Both the position numbers and the translations under genes were made by a program. A stretch of DNA of 64,000 nt, from positions 28,494,001 through 28,558,000 of the forward strand of contig NC_080574.1 in assembly GCF_029962835.1 (NCBI RefSeq), written 5' to 3'. The first letter of the stretch is position 1. Every line of letters starts with the position of its first letter. The notes beneath the pieces are model-generated. The model was given only the letters and a program-made list of their open reading frames with translations. It did no database searches and was not told the DNA's origin. Below, one piece after another: positions 13,801-24,657 of the stretch. Source of the DNA: Magnolia sinica. Lineage: Eukaryota; Streptophyta; Magnoliopsida; Magnoliales; Magnoliaceae.

Positions 13801-15900
13801 TGAAATCATGTATGAGGGCCAATATACTAATTTGTTAAGTCCTTGTCAATTTTCAGAAAATAAAAATCATTTTTTAATTAAAAATTATTAAAATATTATT
13901 TTTTTTTTTTGAAATTTCCCTTCAACCAACATTCAATTGAGACTAATTTCGAAGTATTTAGGAGTATTTGATGAAATGATTATCACATACACTCTAAATG
14001 TCATGCATTCAATTTGAATATAGTTGCATTAGTTCAGTCAGACAACGCATAGCTTAGGACCCTATACAAAGGAAACCTATTATGTGCACTTCTTTTTTTA
14101 GATGTTATGATTTAAAGTTGTATTAAGGTCTTTTTTTAACAATCCCGAAGTTCCATTGAAAATTCAACCATTTTCTCCATTTTCCCAAAAAGTGCGATAA
14201 ATTACCCGATACAACCAATATATCCCGTACAAGAACCGATACGTATCTGTATCCCAAGGATGCGATACATAACGCGATACTGATATTTTGAGCACTGATC
14301 CACACTACCACATGATGGGTTAGTGTGTGAGAAAAAATTGAAGATTTGTAATCAAAGCAAGCCATGTTATTCTCAAGGGATGAGAGGATATTTAAACAAT
14401 GATTTCCAATCGAAGAGTCCAGTTGCTTTTGTTCCTATGACCACGGTTTGAGAGTCAAAGATGCAAACAACAAATGCCCTTCCTCACTATGAACAATGCA
14501 GCTGAAACCAGATATTTTGGGTTGCTTTTGACATTAACAGGAGGCAGCCAAGATCCACATGCGTTGGAAACTGATAATAAGAGAAACTACCGGGATCTAC
14601 AAGAAAAAAAAAAAAGCCTTTCTAACTCTATCAAGACACTTGCGTTCAGACACTCTTCATTCTATCTTCTTTGGTCTAAGAATTCCATGACTACTCATAA
14701 CTGTTCTCATTAGTAAAGATTTAGTAATTACATCTTATAAAGTAAATCTTGGCAGCAGCAAAAATCATCACCAATATCGCTTGAAAACGGCAGCCACGAA
14801 AAAAATAAAAGAAGCTTCCACTGAGGACAGTGAAACCTCCAAGCATCCACTAGCTGGGAGTTGGAGAAAGGCATCAACCTTGCCACATGAAACTTCTGGA
14901 AGCACCAGTCCTGGAAAGCGCCAATGTAAGAACATTGAATAAGAAGACAGTAAACGTCTTCCACATCTCTTAGACACATGCGATTAGAGTTAAAATTTGC
15001 CAAGAGTTAGAGAAAACAAAGAGAATTTCCTACAGTACCATGGCCTGGAGAAGATCAGAATTAGTAGACTGACAGAAGAAGGCAAGAAGCTTGTATAATA
15101 TAATATTGATGTGTGAGACAGTGAAATTCTATCGTTGGCGGTAATCATACAAACTAGCAGCCATTATGCAGGTCAAGAGCCTGAAATATACCAATGCTGT
15201 TATTAGTGTAGTTCATTGCACTCAAAGGTAAATCCATCCATGATACCCGAATCACCAAAAGTAGTTGGAAGTCAACAAGCAAGCTTATTTGTCATTATCT
15301 AGAGAAGTAGAAAGATCATTATCAGCCTAAAACTACCCAGGTGATTTACTGCTTGGAAATAAGCTACCAAGCATCAATATTGACAATGATTGCATTCTCA
15401 ATATTTTCAATGAGAACTCATAACAAGATGTACGGAGCCAAGAAAACAAGGAAAGGTGTTTCTGAAGGGGAAAAAAAAATATACAGATTTTAGAGGTTGG
15501 CCTCATATTCATACTTAAGGAACAGAGATTCAACACTTAAAGATTATGTGAATGGATAGGAGCGGGAGAACAAAGAGATATGAGCATCTTGTTCATACCC
15601 ATCTAATCCAATGATAGGGTATTTTCAACACCAACCATATGAGAAAGTTGTGTTTGGAAATGTGAATGTTCTCCTTGAGTCATTGAGTAAATGATGTTTG
15701 GGAGCTTCCACTGAAGATGCTTCAAAGCAAATACCTTTGGCAATCCAGGCAAAGGGTAGTGAAACAAGCTGGACAGCTCAGCACAGCATCGGAGATGCGA
15801 CCCTTTCTTTTCTTATGAGCCCATGATTCATCTTTATCATCAAGATCTGGATCATAGAATTCTGGCTTTATAGAGTAGTCGATTTCATCGTCATCAGAAA
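7912..15900 (-). CDS. EAPP-type (E2F-associated phosphoprotein family) gene, last two exons; 5' part not found
   Basis: Two exons join in frame on the minus strand. Exon complement(15735..15900) follows a TTTTTTCAG acceptor and encodes [16 protein letters not shown], then [19 protein letters not shown]. It ends AAAG before a GTATTT donor. Exon complement(7912..8155) follows TGTAG and starts by completing an AGG arginine codon, giving [16 protein letters not shown] and ending [28 protein letters not shown] and TGA. The acidic start, the CPAC...CLDC zinc-ribbon-like cysteines, the second CC..C group and the [12 protein letters not shown] tail are what I know from plant and animal EAPP proteins; human EAPP is a nuclear phosphoprotein that binds E2F factors. 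About 135 residues are visible, close to a whole plant homologue. A short N-terminal exon is missing: the first visible exon begins in phase after one base of a split codon. I scanned 15901-17800 and could not recognise it. Expression is not shown. Confidence 0.85.
8156..9634. other. EAPP-type intron, 3' third
   Basis: Part of the single 7,579-bp intron (8156-15734). It contains a short plus-strand RTE-like LINE tail (about 8560-8610, CCAATTAGTTGGGAGTTGGG), a hAT-MITE-like end near 8305 (CAACGTTTTAAGACTCGGG) and a probable MITE at about 8660-8950 with opposed GCAATGGGCC ends. No alternative exon is recognisable. Confidence 0.5.
9635..10255 (-). mobile_element. RTE-type LINE, 3' remnant
   Basis: The minus strand of 10042-10251 encodes [17 protein letters not shown], then a [13 protein letters not shown] block and [11 protein letters not shown], the hallmark C-terminal part of plant RTE-clade reverse transcriptases. 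Further pieces follow in other frames down to the typical tail, with CCAATTAACTGAGGTCAGC at 9671 and a TCATTGTCATTGTCGTCATC simple repeat near 9640. It is 5'-truncated near 10255 and has several frame breaks. It sits in the EAPP-type intron, antisense-parallel to the gene (same strand). Confidence 0.85.
10256..11850. other. EAPP-type intron, middle; (GA)n and a C-rich one-sided tract
   Basis: Contains a TATA-like CCATATAAAG at 10751, a (GA)n microsatellite at 10824-10860, and about 11040-11470 where the plus strand is very rich in C, A and T with few G, including several AAACCCTA-type words. The arrangement (TATA, leader-like stretch, G-poor tract) resembles the edge of an old retroelement, but I see no element ends or coding frame and leave it unassigned. 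Confidence 0.45.
11851..12484. mobile_element. PIF/Harbinger-like MITE, 634 bp, TTA duplication
   Basis: Starts GGGGTAGTTTGGCACC and ends CCCAAACAAGCCC, whose reverse complement GGGCTTGTTTGGG matches the start imperfectly. It is flanked by TTA at 11848-11850 and 12485-12487. The TTA duplication and the GTTTGG-type end are typical of Tourist/Harbinger MITEs. Both ends also carry AAATCCCC and GGATTTCAAATCC inner repeats. Non-coding, inside the EAPP-type intron. Confidence 0.75.
12485..13385. other. EAPP-type intron, no gene seen
   Basis: Contains a (GA)n tract at 12680-12702 and a gagtcaactcagactcgggtcatcagag block near 12770 of the kind seen in plant hAT MITEs. Nothing else is recognisable. 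Confidence 0.45.
13394..14297. mobile_element. hAT-like non-autonomous element, family A, 904 bp
   Basis: Starts CAATGTTTTAAATATCGAC and ends GATATTTTGAGCACTG. The end read in reverse (CAGTGCTCAAAATATC) matches the start as an imperfect terminal inverted repeat. Flanks are ATCCACAA (13386-13393) and ATCCACAC (14298-14305), an 8-bp target-site duplication with one mismatch, as for hAT elements. The interior is AT-rich with GATATATCCCA-type words and no transposase. Close relatives are at 33411-34151 and 29258-34220. Confidence 0.8.
14306..15734. other. EAPP-type intron, 5' part
   Basis: Ordinary intron sequence up to the GT donor at 15734-15733 (minus strand). No other exon is recognisable. 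Both AG|G exon edges fit without needing one. Confidence 0.5.
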
Positions 15901-17809
15901 CTGAAAAAACAAGATAGATGATTCAATTGGATAGGATATATATATAACAGTAAAAGAAGCAATTTTAGTGTTGGTGTGGGAATCCTAGAGAAGATTTCAG
16001 AAAGTTGCTTCCAACCAAAACAAATAATAAGGCAAAATGATACAGATAACGGTAGTAGTCAGTGCCAAGCTTGGAAATAAAGCGAAAGTAAGGTAGAAAG
16101 TGAGACTTTTTTTTTTTCGAACACACTCACACAGTAGTGGAATTTCACCACCTATGGGTACTCCAACCCTTTGACCAGGGGTTGAAACTCCTAAGAGTCT
16201 ACCACCGGAGCAAGAGTAAGGACCCTAGAAAGTGAGACCTTGAAGATATTGGTGTTTAAACTCGATAGAGTGCTCCAACATTTCACCCATTTTTTTTCCC
16301 CTTTTCTCAAGGGGAAGTATTTAAAAATCTTAAGTTGCTCTCATTACAACCCAATAAGACTCAATTGAGATTTCAATGTAATCATATCAATCAAAACTCA
16401 ATAGTCAGTTGACCATTTCTTGAATCAAGTCAAACCGTATAGCCCTCAACGAATCTGAGTTGAGTTTTGAGACTCTAAACCTTGGTTAATATCTAATCAC
16501 CTGCGCTCTTACATATAAACCTTGACACTGATTGGAATTCCAACGGTGGCTGACAGTAAAGGTGTGGTCCACCTATCAAGCGGATTGGCTTGATTTTCAC
16601 ATCATGGTGGGCCCACCTTTTGCATGGTTTGGATGTCATACACATGCAACACACTGGTGGGAAATATGAGGCGGCAAGCTAGCTTACCAGGGAGTATGGG
16701 TGATCAACATATATAAATTGGAGATGCCAGCAGGTAAAATTGACAATAGGACAAATGAATGGCTTAAAATTTAAGATTTAGGGCCTGTTTGGTAGATGCC
16801 CAGGAATGAGTTCATCTCATTTTAGCTAATCGCAGTTATGTTTTAGAGATCATGATTGTTGGTTATCAAGACTATTCGTAATCCTTACCAAAAAGAAATG
16901 ATCTTTTATATATAATCACAATTGCTTTCTACGGATCACGTTTGAATTTTCCACTTATAAATAACACGAGAGAAAAGAATATATATATATATATCCTATT
17001 CATTTCTTTTAGCAACCAAAAAATTTAGTAAAGAAGAGAAAAGAGGTTAACTCAATAGAGGTGGTGAGAAATTATATAATGGAATCAAAACTGAATTATT
17101 CCCCCAGCTATCCCTGAGGACTCAACAGGTCTACTTGATAAAGCACTAGTAGACCGGCTGGGAGCCTCTCTTGGGCTCTCTCTCCACTTTCTACTTGGTA
17201 TCAAAGCAAGTTTTTAGACTTGATCACAGTCTACGCTTTTGGGGCCCCACCGTTGATGTCATCTGGCCGTACGGATGACATCAATAGTGGGCCCGACAAT
17301 CGTAGACTGCGATCATGTCCAAAAACTAGCTTTGATACACAACAAATGATGTTAGCATGGTACGACCAGGTAGTCCTTTGAAGCATAAAAGTGTGGGATT
17401 TGGAAGAGAATGATTTCTTGGTGATTTTTGTGCAATTTTTTTTTTTTTAATTTTAAAAAAGTTGTGGTATTTCAGCAAAAATAGAGACTAGTTAGAAAAT
17501 TCCAGATTTCAGTTTTTCAGTTGTCACTTTTCTGAGGGATTTTTGGGAAGATATGTCATATGGATTAGGTGTGGTTGATCATTAAGAATCATGAAACCCC
17601 ATTGAGATTTGGGGGTGCTATGACATTCTTTTTGCAGAAATGGATGACGTACAGCCCTTGTTTTGGGTTTTTTGGCTGATATATCCTGGTGTAACATTTA
17701 TGATGTTATGAGGCTGTGAAATGCACTGGGGATTCATGCTGAGGATGGTAATTTTGTAGTTGTTCTCCTTCTGTGCTTTGAGGTATAATGAACACAACCT
17801 ATTTAACTT
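15901..17809. other. Upstream intron or 5' flank of the EAPP-type gene
   Basis: Should hold, or lead to, the missing first exon. I see a poly-pyrimidine acceptor at 15901-15912, a lone MITE end (TTAGGGCCTGTTTGGTAG at about 16780), a short inverted pair around 17195-17345 (GTTTTTAGACTTGATCACAG and its reverse complement near 17310), and no convincing first exon. Confidence 0.45.
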
Positions 17810-18211
17810 AATGCTCGACCCAACTTTTTTTTTTTTTGAAAGATAACTTATATTAAAAGATAGAAAAATACAAAAGAATGGAACTGCTGAGGAGGCAGCC
17901 CCTTAGGACAAAAGAAAAGAATGATCAACATTGGTCCCTTCCCTGTGGGACTCCCATTCGGCAATGAGACATTTAGCATGACAGGACACTAAGTGGGAGG
18001 GCTTCGCTTCATTCTGAAAGCATCTCTCGTTTCTTTCAATCCAAAGAGTCCACCAAATCGCCAAGATTCCAGTCCGCCAAATCCTGGATTTGAGTTTCCC
18101 TAATCTGACCCCATGCCAGGCTTTAAGAAGGGTGTCCACATCCTTAGGAAAACACCAGCTAATCTTGAAACAAGAAAGAAAGGCACACCAAACTGAATAC
18201 GCAAATGGACA

Positions 18212-18330
18212 GTGAATCAACAGATGGTTAACAGATTCTTCCGAGGACATACAGCATAAACAGACGTTGGGGAGGATCATTCCTTTTTTCCTAAGATTGT
18301 CCAGGGTCAGAATTCGATCGTTCCCAACCA
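18212..18330. repeat. 119-bp direct duplication, left copy
   Basis: LINE-derived sequence from GTGAATCAACAGATGG to TCGTTCCCAACCA. It is identical by eye, base for base, to 22383-22501. The two copies bracket the LTR block at 18331-22382 and belong to one site of the LINE, so one copy is extra. Confidence 0.9.
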
Positions 18331-21300
18331 TCGATCTGCCTCGATGACGACGTCCAGGAAGGGCCTCCTAGCTAGAAGTCAAGTTTTGGTTCAGAAAAGT
18401 GGCCCGATAGTCAAGAAAAGCCCACCATGGGATCTCATGATCGTGGCCCACTCGTCAAATTGGTTTTATATTTTAAGTTTTATCTATTGTTATTATTTAG
18501 AACATCGTGAACGCTTTAGATTTCCTTGTTTGGTTTTTATTTTAGTTTACTTCTGACGGGCATTGTGCAAGTTTTGGAGTATAGGGTTCTCCTATAAATA
18601 GCACCCCTTGTAGTTCTTTTCATTCATTGAAGTTAATAAAAAAGTTCTGCTTTATTTTTACTGCTCTCTTCGTGAGTTGTGGAAGAATTCAAAAGTGGGT
18701 GCGAAGCCCTCCCTTTTCGAAGGGCTAACTACCGTGGTGCGAAGCCACATCGATCCCAATTCACCCCCATCTTCCATCATCTTTTTTTTTCCATCTTCCC
18801 CCACCATCCATATGTCAAATTTGTCCTTTTGTTGCATCAGATTTCTTCATTGAAGCAGGTTTTCAGATTTCAGCCCGCAGGTGAGCTGAAACTTCGGCGG
18901 AGCACTACGCACAAACCGTACATCGGATCGAGCTGAAATTTGGAGGTTTTGGAGTCCATCCCTGGCCGACCAGGGCCAAGGTGGCCTTTTTTTGAATAGT
19001 GGGCCCCACACACATGCGGTCAGGATCACACGCACGTCTGTCTGGGCCATTGTTGCTATCCACACTCGGGATCATCTTTTGGCTCAGGTTTTTATCCTCT
19101 TTTATCCTCTCATAGCCGTTTTTCATGAATCCTAACCCTATATTACATGATCCCTAATTGATTTGCCCCTTTTTATCAACTTAGGGTTCCTTGAATTGAA
19201 ATTAGGGAATCCCTTATATTAGGGACTGATTTTTATGCATGAGTAGTTGATTTTATTTCCTTTTGACATCGTTTGGCTTATAATTTTATTGGTTCAGTCC
19301 TAACCTGTGTCGGCTTGGACCCGCATAGATTCCCCTTTAATTGAATGTTTGGATTTTCATGTGGGATGTGGAATTTGTGTGATTGTTTCTGAATTGGTGT
19401 GATCTAAGCCTGAAATCTTGCATATAATATTTAAATTCACGTCCTGCGTCAAATTTGGTATCAGAGCCTACGGTTCTTGTATGGGAATTCACCACATATT
19501 TAGGGTTTAGTTTGTTTGAGTCCTTCATGCATTCAGTCCATCATATATAGCTGAATTTTAGTAACAGTGTATAGTCTCCTTCATATAGAGTCTCGTAGGG
19601 TTATTTAGTTTTTAGACGCATATAGTTGTAATAGCAGGTCCTTACGTTGAGCAAGTCAGTGTATGCCCACACGTACAGGTCGCGGTTTCGGTTTGCCCCC
19701 CACACTAAATATGGAACAATTGCAAGAGTCACTAAACAAGATATCTCAGACGTTGGAGTCTATGATTAAGCGCTTGGAAATGGACCAATGCTTGAGCCAG
19801 CTTGATGTACGCATTACCCGACTAAGGACTATCGCTAGGACAAACCCCACCATTGGGATAGATGTCCAATCTCAAGCAGGTGGCCTGGAGGATAGACCAA
19901 TGAATAGAGTTGGTCAAGGAATCAATTATGGGTGTGCACCCGTGTACCCACCCCATGAGAGACATCAAGACCGCTATTTTGAGGGGTACAACATGTATGG
20001 CCTTGTGGCTGGAGAGAGTGCACCAGCGGCTAGTGTAGAGTTACCCACTGAGGCCATTCCGGTAATGGATGAGTTACGTGATATCTTTCCTGATGATCTA
20101 CCGGATGAGTCCCTTAGGAAGGATATAGAGCACACCAGAATATGGGACATCGTAATACCTACAACCGAGTTCACGTTGAATAAGTTTGTCGATAGGTCCA
20201 CAGGTCTAAGTCCTTGTGAAGTCGTTACTGATTATAAACCTAGAAAACTTATTAATCTTGTCCCTACGTCACTGTCCCATAGGCCGTCAGAGTCTGCAGA
20301 GTCTTTTGCGCATCACATTCATTCATGGCATCAAGAAATCAGGCAGAAGATCATGACTAATAATGAACATTGCACATTTTATACAGACCAGTATGAATGT
20401 TTCAAAGGATTCAATATTGGGGACTCTGTGATGGTCTGCATCAGGCCCGAGCGGTATCCTTCGAGGGTCGTTCGTAAGTTACACGCGTGTAGCGCTGGAC
20501 CCGTCAAAATTATAAAACGAAACGGTCTCAATGTGTATGAGATAGATCTTCCACTTTCCATGGGAATTAGTTTCACATCTGATGTGGAGGATTTAGTTAC
20601 TTTTCAGAGGACCACTGATACTTTGTCCGGCCCTTCGCCCACCCATCCTAATTCCTCATATTTATCCCTTGAACCATGGCCCCTTTCCAACCCATTTTCC
20701 CAACCTCTACCTCCCATATCTACTTTTCCTAACGTTTCTTCCCAGCCTCTACCTCTCATACCTACCCTTCTCGACCCATTTTTCCAGCCTCTACGTCCCA
20801 TACCTACCCGTCCCAACCCAATTTTCCAGCCTCTACCTTCCATATCTATCATTCCCAACCTATTTTTCCAGCCTCTACGTCCCATACCTACCCGTCCCAA
20901 CCCATGTTCCCGGCCTCTACCTCCCATACTTACCCATCCCGACCTATCTTCCCGACCTCTACCTCTCATACCTATCATTCCCGACTCATTTTCCCGACCT
21001 CTATCTCCCATACCTAACCTTCACACATCCAAAAGGAAATAGAGAATATCCAGGACCATGAGATAGTTTCAACGTCGGACGGCGGGTTTGAAGTACGTGG
21101 TTAAATGGAAGTTACGCCCGGCTTGAGCGACACGTGGCTCACGAGGAGGAGCTTGAGACTTGATCTCGACATCCTGAGCGGTTCGGGAGTTTTATTTCGC
21201 CAGTGGCGAAATCTTCGCAGTAGGGGAGAATTGATGGGGACATCACGCGCACACACGCCGCCCCCATGCACGTACGTACGTAGAAGGAGGACCCCACCAT

Positions 21301-22382
21301 TGATCTGGCTCGATGACGACGTCCAGGGAGGGCCTCCTAGCTATAAGTCAAGTTTTGGTTCAGAAAAGTGGCCCGATAGTCAAAAAAAGCCAACCATGGG
21401 ATCTCATGATCGTGACCCACTCGTCGGATTGATTTTATATTTTAGATTTTGCTTATTGTTATTATTTAGAACATCGTGAACACTTTAGATTTTCTTATTT
21501 GGTTTTTATTTTAGTTTACTTCATTGCCAAGTAATAGGTGTCGCACATAGTGTGAGTTTTTGGGTATAAGGTTTTTCCTATAAATAAGCACCCCTTGTAG
21601 TTCTTTTCATTCATTGAAGTTAATAAAAAATTCCTACTTTATTTTTCTTCTCTTTTCGTGAGTTGTGGAAGAATTCAAAAGTAGGTGCGAAGCCCTCCAT
21701 TTTCGAAGGGCTAACTACTATGGTGCGAAGCCACATCGATCCCAATTCACCCCTATTTTCCATCATCTTTTTTTCCATCTTCTCCCACCATCCGTGCTTC
21801 GAATTTATCCTTTTGTTGCATCAGATTTCTTCATTACAGTAGGCTTCCAGATTTCGTCCTGTAGGCGAACTGAAACTTCGGCGGAGCACCGCGCACAAAC
21901 CGTACATCGGATCGAGCTGATATTTGAAGTTTTGGAGTTCATCCCTGGCTGACCAGGGCCAAGGTGGCATTTTTCTTAATAGCGGGCCCCACACACATGC
22001 GGCCGGGATCACACGCACGTCCATCTGGGCCAATGTTGCTGTCCACACGCGGTATCATCTTTTGGCTCAGGTTTTTATCCTCCTTTATCCTCTCATAGCC
22101 ATTTTTCATGAATCCTAATCCTAGATTACATGATCCCTAATTGATTTGCCCCTTTTTATCACCTTAGGGTTCCTTGAATTGAAATTAGGGAATCCCTTAG
22201 ATTAGGGACTGATTTTTATGCATGAGTAGTTGATTTTATTTCCCTTTGACATCGTTTGATTTATAATTTTTATTGGTCCAGTCCTAGCCTGTGTCGGCTT
22301 GGACCCGCGTAGATTCCCCTTTTTAATTATATGTTTGGATTTTCATATGGGATGTGGAATTTGTGTGATTGTTTATGAATTG
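18331..22382 (+). mobile_element. Ty3/gypsy-related LTR block, fossil, internally reduced
   Basis: Direct LTR copies lie at 18331-19451 and 21232-22382, about 92% alike over the part I compared. TGGTATCAGAGCC at 19456-19468 is an initiator-tRNA-Met primer site, and a purine tract precedes 21232. Between them a frame at 19663-21042 holds a gag-like start, a piece resembling an integrase C-terminal region (GFNIGDSVMVCIRPERYP) and a proline-rich tandem-repeat tail; chromodomain-like sequence follows. The internal region is far shorter than an autonomous element's, so this is a non-autonomous, broken relic. The block neither begins nor ends at the LTR termini seen in the solo LTR at 29307-30518. 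Confidence 0.85.
20685..21025 (+). repeat. 42-bp minisatellite encoding a 14-residue proline-rich repeat
   Basis: About eight tandem units of 42 bp with the core CCTCTACCTCCCATACCTA. In the long frame they read as variations on FQPLRPIPTRPNPI. Because 42 is a multiple of three, all frames, including the reverse strand, stay open over the same stretch. It belongs to the LTR block. Confidence 0.85.
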
Positions 22383-22501
22383 GTGAATCAACAGATGGTT
22401 AACAGATTCTTCCGAGGACATACAGCATAAACAGACGTTGGGGAGGATCATTCCTTTTTTCCTAAGATTGTCCAGGGTCAGAATTCGATCGTTCCCAACC
22501 A
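22383..22501. repeat. 119-bp direct duplication, right copy
   Basis: Identical to 18212-18330. The LTR block reads GAATTGGTG into this copy, and LINE sequence continues unbroken after it (CCAACCAGCCAACC). Confidence 0.9.
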
Positions 22502-23909
22502 GCCAACCAAACACCTGGAGCTTTGGAGGGACAGCGTAATTCCAAAGGAAGTGGGGATGTTGAGAGGGGGCAACAGCATTGTTGGCCGATAGAATTGTGT
22601 AAAAAGACTTTACTGTGAAAACAGATGACTTGTCAGGTTTCCAGATGATGCTGTCCTTGCCGCCATGACTAAGAGACACTTCTTGAATGTAATGTAACAA
22701 TTCAACAAAGTGATCAGCTTCCCAGTCCTAAAGGTTCCTCCTACAGGGGATATTCCAAACAAGCTTGTCAGCTACAAGGGTATAGTTATCGGCTATGAAA
22801 TTGTTTTTCTTGCTCGCCACCCGGAAGATGGAAGGAAATTTATCCTTCAACGGCATGTCTCCTATCCATGTGTCTTGTCAGAACTGGATACAATCTCCCT
22901 TACCCACTTCAAAGCTGATCCATCGGGTGACCTCTTCTTTCATCCGACTAATACCTCTCCACATTGCGGATGCCGTATAAAGAGAGGAATCGATCGTCCA
23001 CCAGCCTCCAATCGAACTCCCATATTTTCCTTTAATGATAATATTTCAAAGTTTGTCCTTTTCATAACCAAGTCTCCAGATCCGTTTACCTAATAGGGCC
23101 TGATTCATCAAGTCGAGATCTTTAATACCAGCTCCACCCTCTTTAAAGGGTTTATAGACATTATTCCAATTCAACAGACTGAACTTCTTCCAATCTTCAT
23201 TGCCACTCCCAAAGAAAATTGCGCCGGAGCATGTCCATAGATTTAAGAACCGCGGCTGGGCAATGAAAGAGAGACATAAAATACTTGGGAAGATTAGACA
23301 AAGCGGCTTTAATTAGCGTTAGTCTCCCACCCATGGATAGGTAACGACGTTTCCATCCTGCTAAATGATTGCTGAATCTTTGTAAGACTTTTTCCCAATG
23401 TTGTTTTTTAGACTGCCCGACACATAAGGGGAGTCCCATGAAGACAGTTGGGAGGGATCCCACACCACACCCCATAAGATCAGCTAACACCTCCGTCTCT
23501 TGAAACTCCAGATTGACCCCAAATAGTTTGGATTTGGACAGATTCACCTTCAATCCTGCCACAGCTTCAAAACATCTAATCACAGTACGTAAATTCGCAA
23601 CTGATTCAGGAGTAGCTTCAGAGAAAATTAGAATATCATCTGCGAATTCGACGTGGGATATCGGAACTTGCACACCTTTCATATGGACTCCCCTAAAGAA
23701 GTTTTCCGACTGAGCTTGCAAGAGCCTAGCTGATAATGCTTCACCGATGAAGAGGAAGAGGGAGGGGGAAAGGGGGTCCCCTTGTCTAAGGCCGCGAGAA
23801 CTTTTAAAAAAGCCTTTCGGGGTTCCGTTTAAAATGACAGCGAAATGGGCAGAGTTGATACATTCCTCGATCCATTGTCTCTAACGGTCACCAATGCTCG
23901 ACCCAACTT

Positions 23910-24657
23910 GACATGGAGGATTTCCATAAGCAATAGAGCTTTCCTTTTTCTGTTTATCATTTCTTCCTTTATTAGGCCTTTTTTATCAGTTGTGTGTATG
24001 CTCACATATTCTGTAGTATTGCACAAGTGTCTTCACATGCCGTTGTAGGTGTAGTTCTCCTCTCAACCATTGTGAGCAAAGTGTTTTGTATAGGTAACGG
24101 TGGTCATAACGGTCACCACCGTTATCGATACAGAGTATCAGCATAACGGTTACGGGGGCCGTAACAGCTGATATGCCCCTGCATCGCTTGAATTTTTTTA
24201 TCTTGAAAAATTCAGAAAAAATATTCAGAAAATCAAGAAAAATGTAAATATTCCAAATATGCATTCATTTTATTTTATTTTTTAAACATGTATATGATAG
24301 TGTAATAGTCCACTCTTTCGTGAGAATTTTGTATCGGGTCATCTGATGAATTTATTAACCTAACAAACTGGGATTAACTACTAACCTTCTATATTTAATT
24401 TTCTAACTATATAATATCAATGATAAATTGATTAGAATGAATTTAATACCAAAACATCTCACATTTACATGTTTGACTATTATTAATAATGTTGGGGTAT
24501 TACATACCATCGCAACTCACGTATATTTTATTTCAACATACAGAGTCTACAGACTTCTGGGCCCTAATGTAATTCATATACCTAACAATTTGATATCATC
24601 AACTCTAAAAAAATAACAATTTGATATCATTTCTGATGCAGGACAATTAACCACTTG
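23910..24657. other. Intergenic, with a partial hAT-like MITE
   Basis: About 24065-24170 carries GGTAACGGTGGTCATAACGG and the opposed GGTCACCACCGTTATC, the palindromic core of the family B elements at 46727, 47616 and 60249. A second end is not clear. The rest is AT-rich without a gene. Confidence 0.5.

Larger units (their letters stand above)
17827..23892 (-). mobile_element. L1-type LINE, 5'-truncated, with a later LTR insertion
   Basis: Flanked by a perfect 17-bp duplication, AATGCTCGACCCAACTT (17810-17826 and 23893-23909). On the minus strand it runs from reverse transcriptase (SSRGLRQGDPLSP near 23790, FADDILIFSE near 23640, 23197-23721) through the RT C-terminus to the zinc-binding region (NDRILTLDNLRKKGMILP, WTLWIERNERCF; 17903-18331 and 22323-22700), then a poly-A tail seen as poly-T at 17825-17838. 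Without the inserted block it is about 1.9 kb. The frames are largely open, so it is fairly young. Endonuclease and ORF1 are missing by 5' truncation, which is usual for LINEs. Confidence 0.93.

Noticed and set aside
20604-21011. 135-codon minus-strand frame rich in Gly and Arg
   Set aside because: A shadow of the 42-bp minisatellite; the period of three keeps it open.
22710-23093. 127-codon plus-strand frame
   Set aside because: Antisense of the LINE reverse transcriptase C-terminal region.
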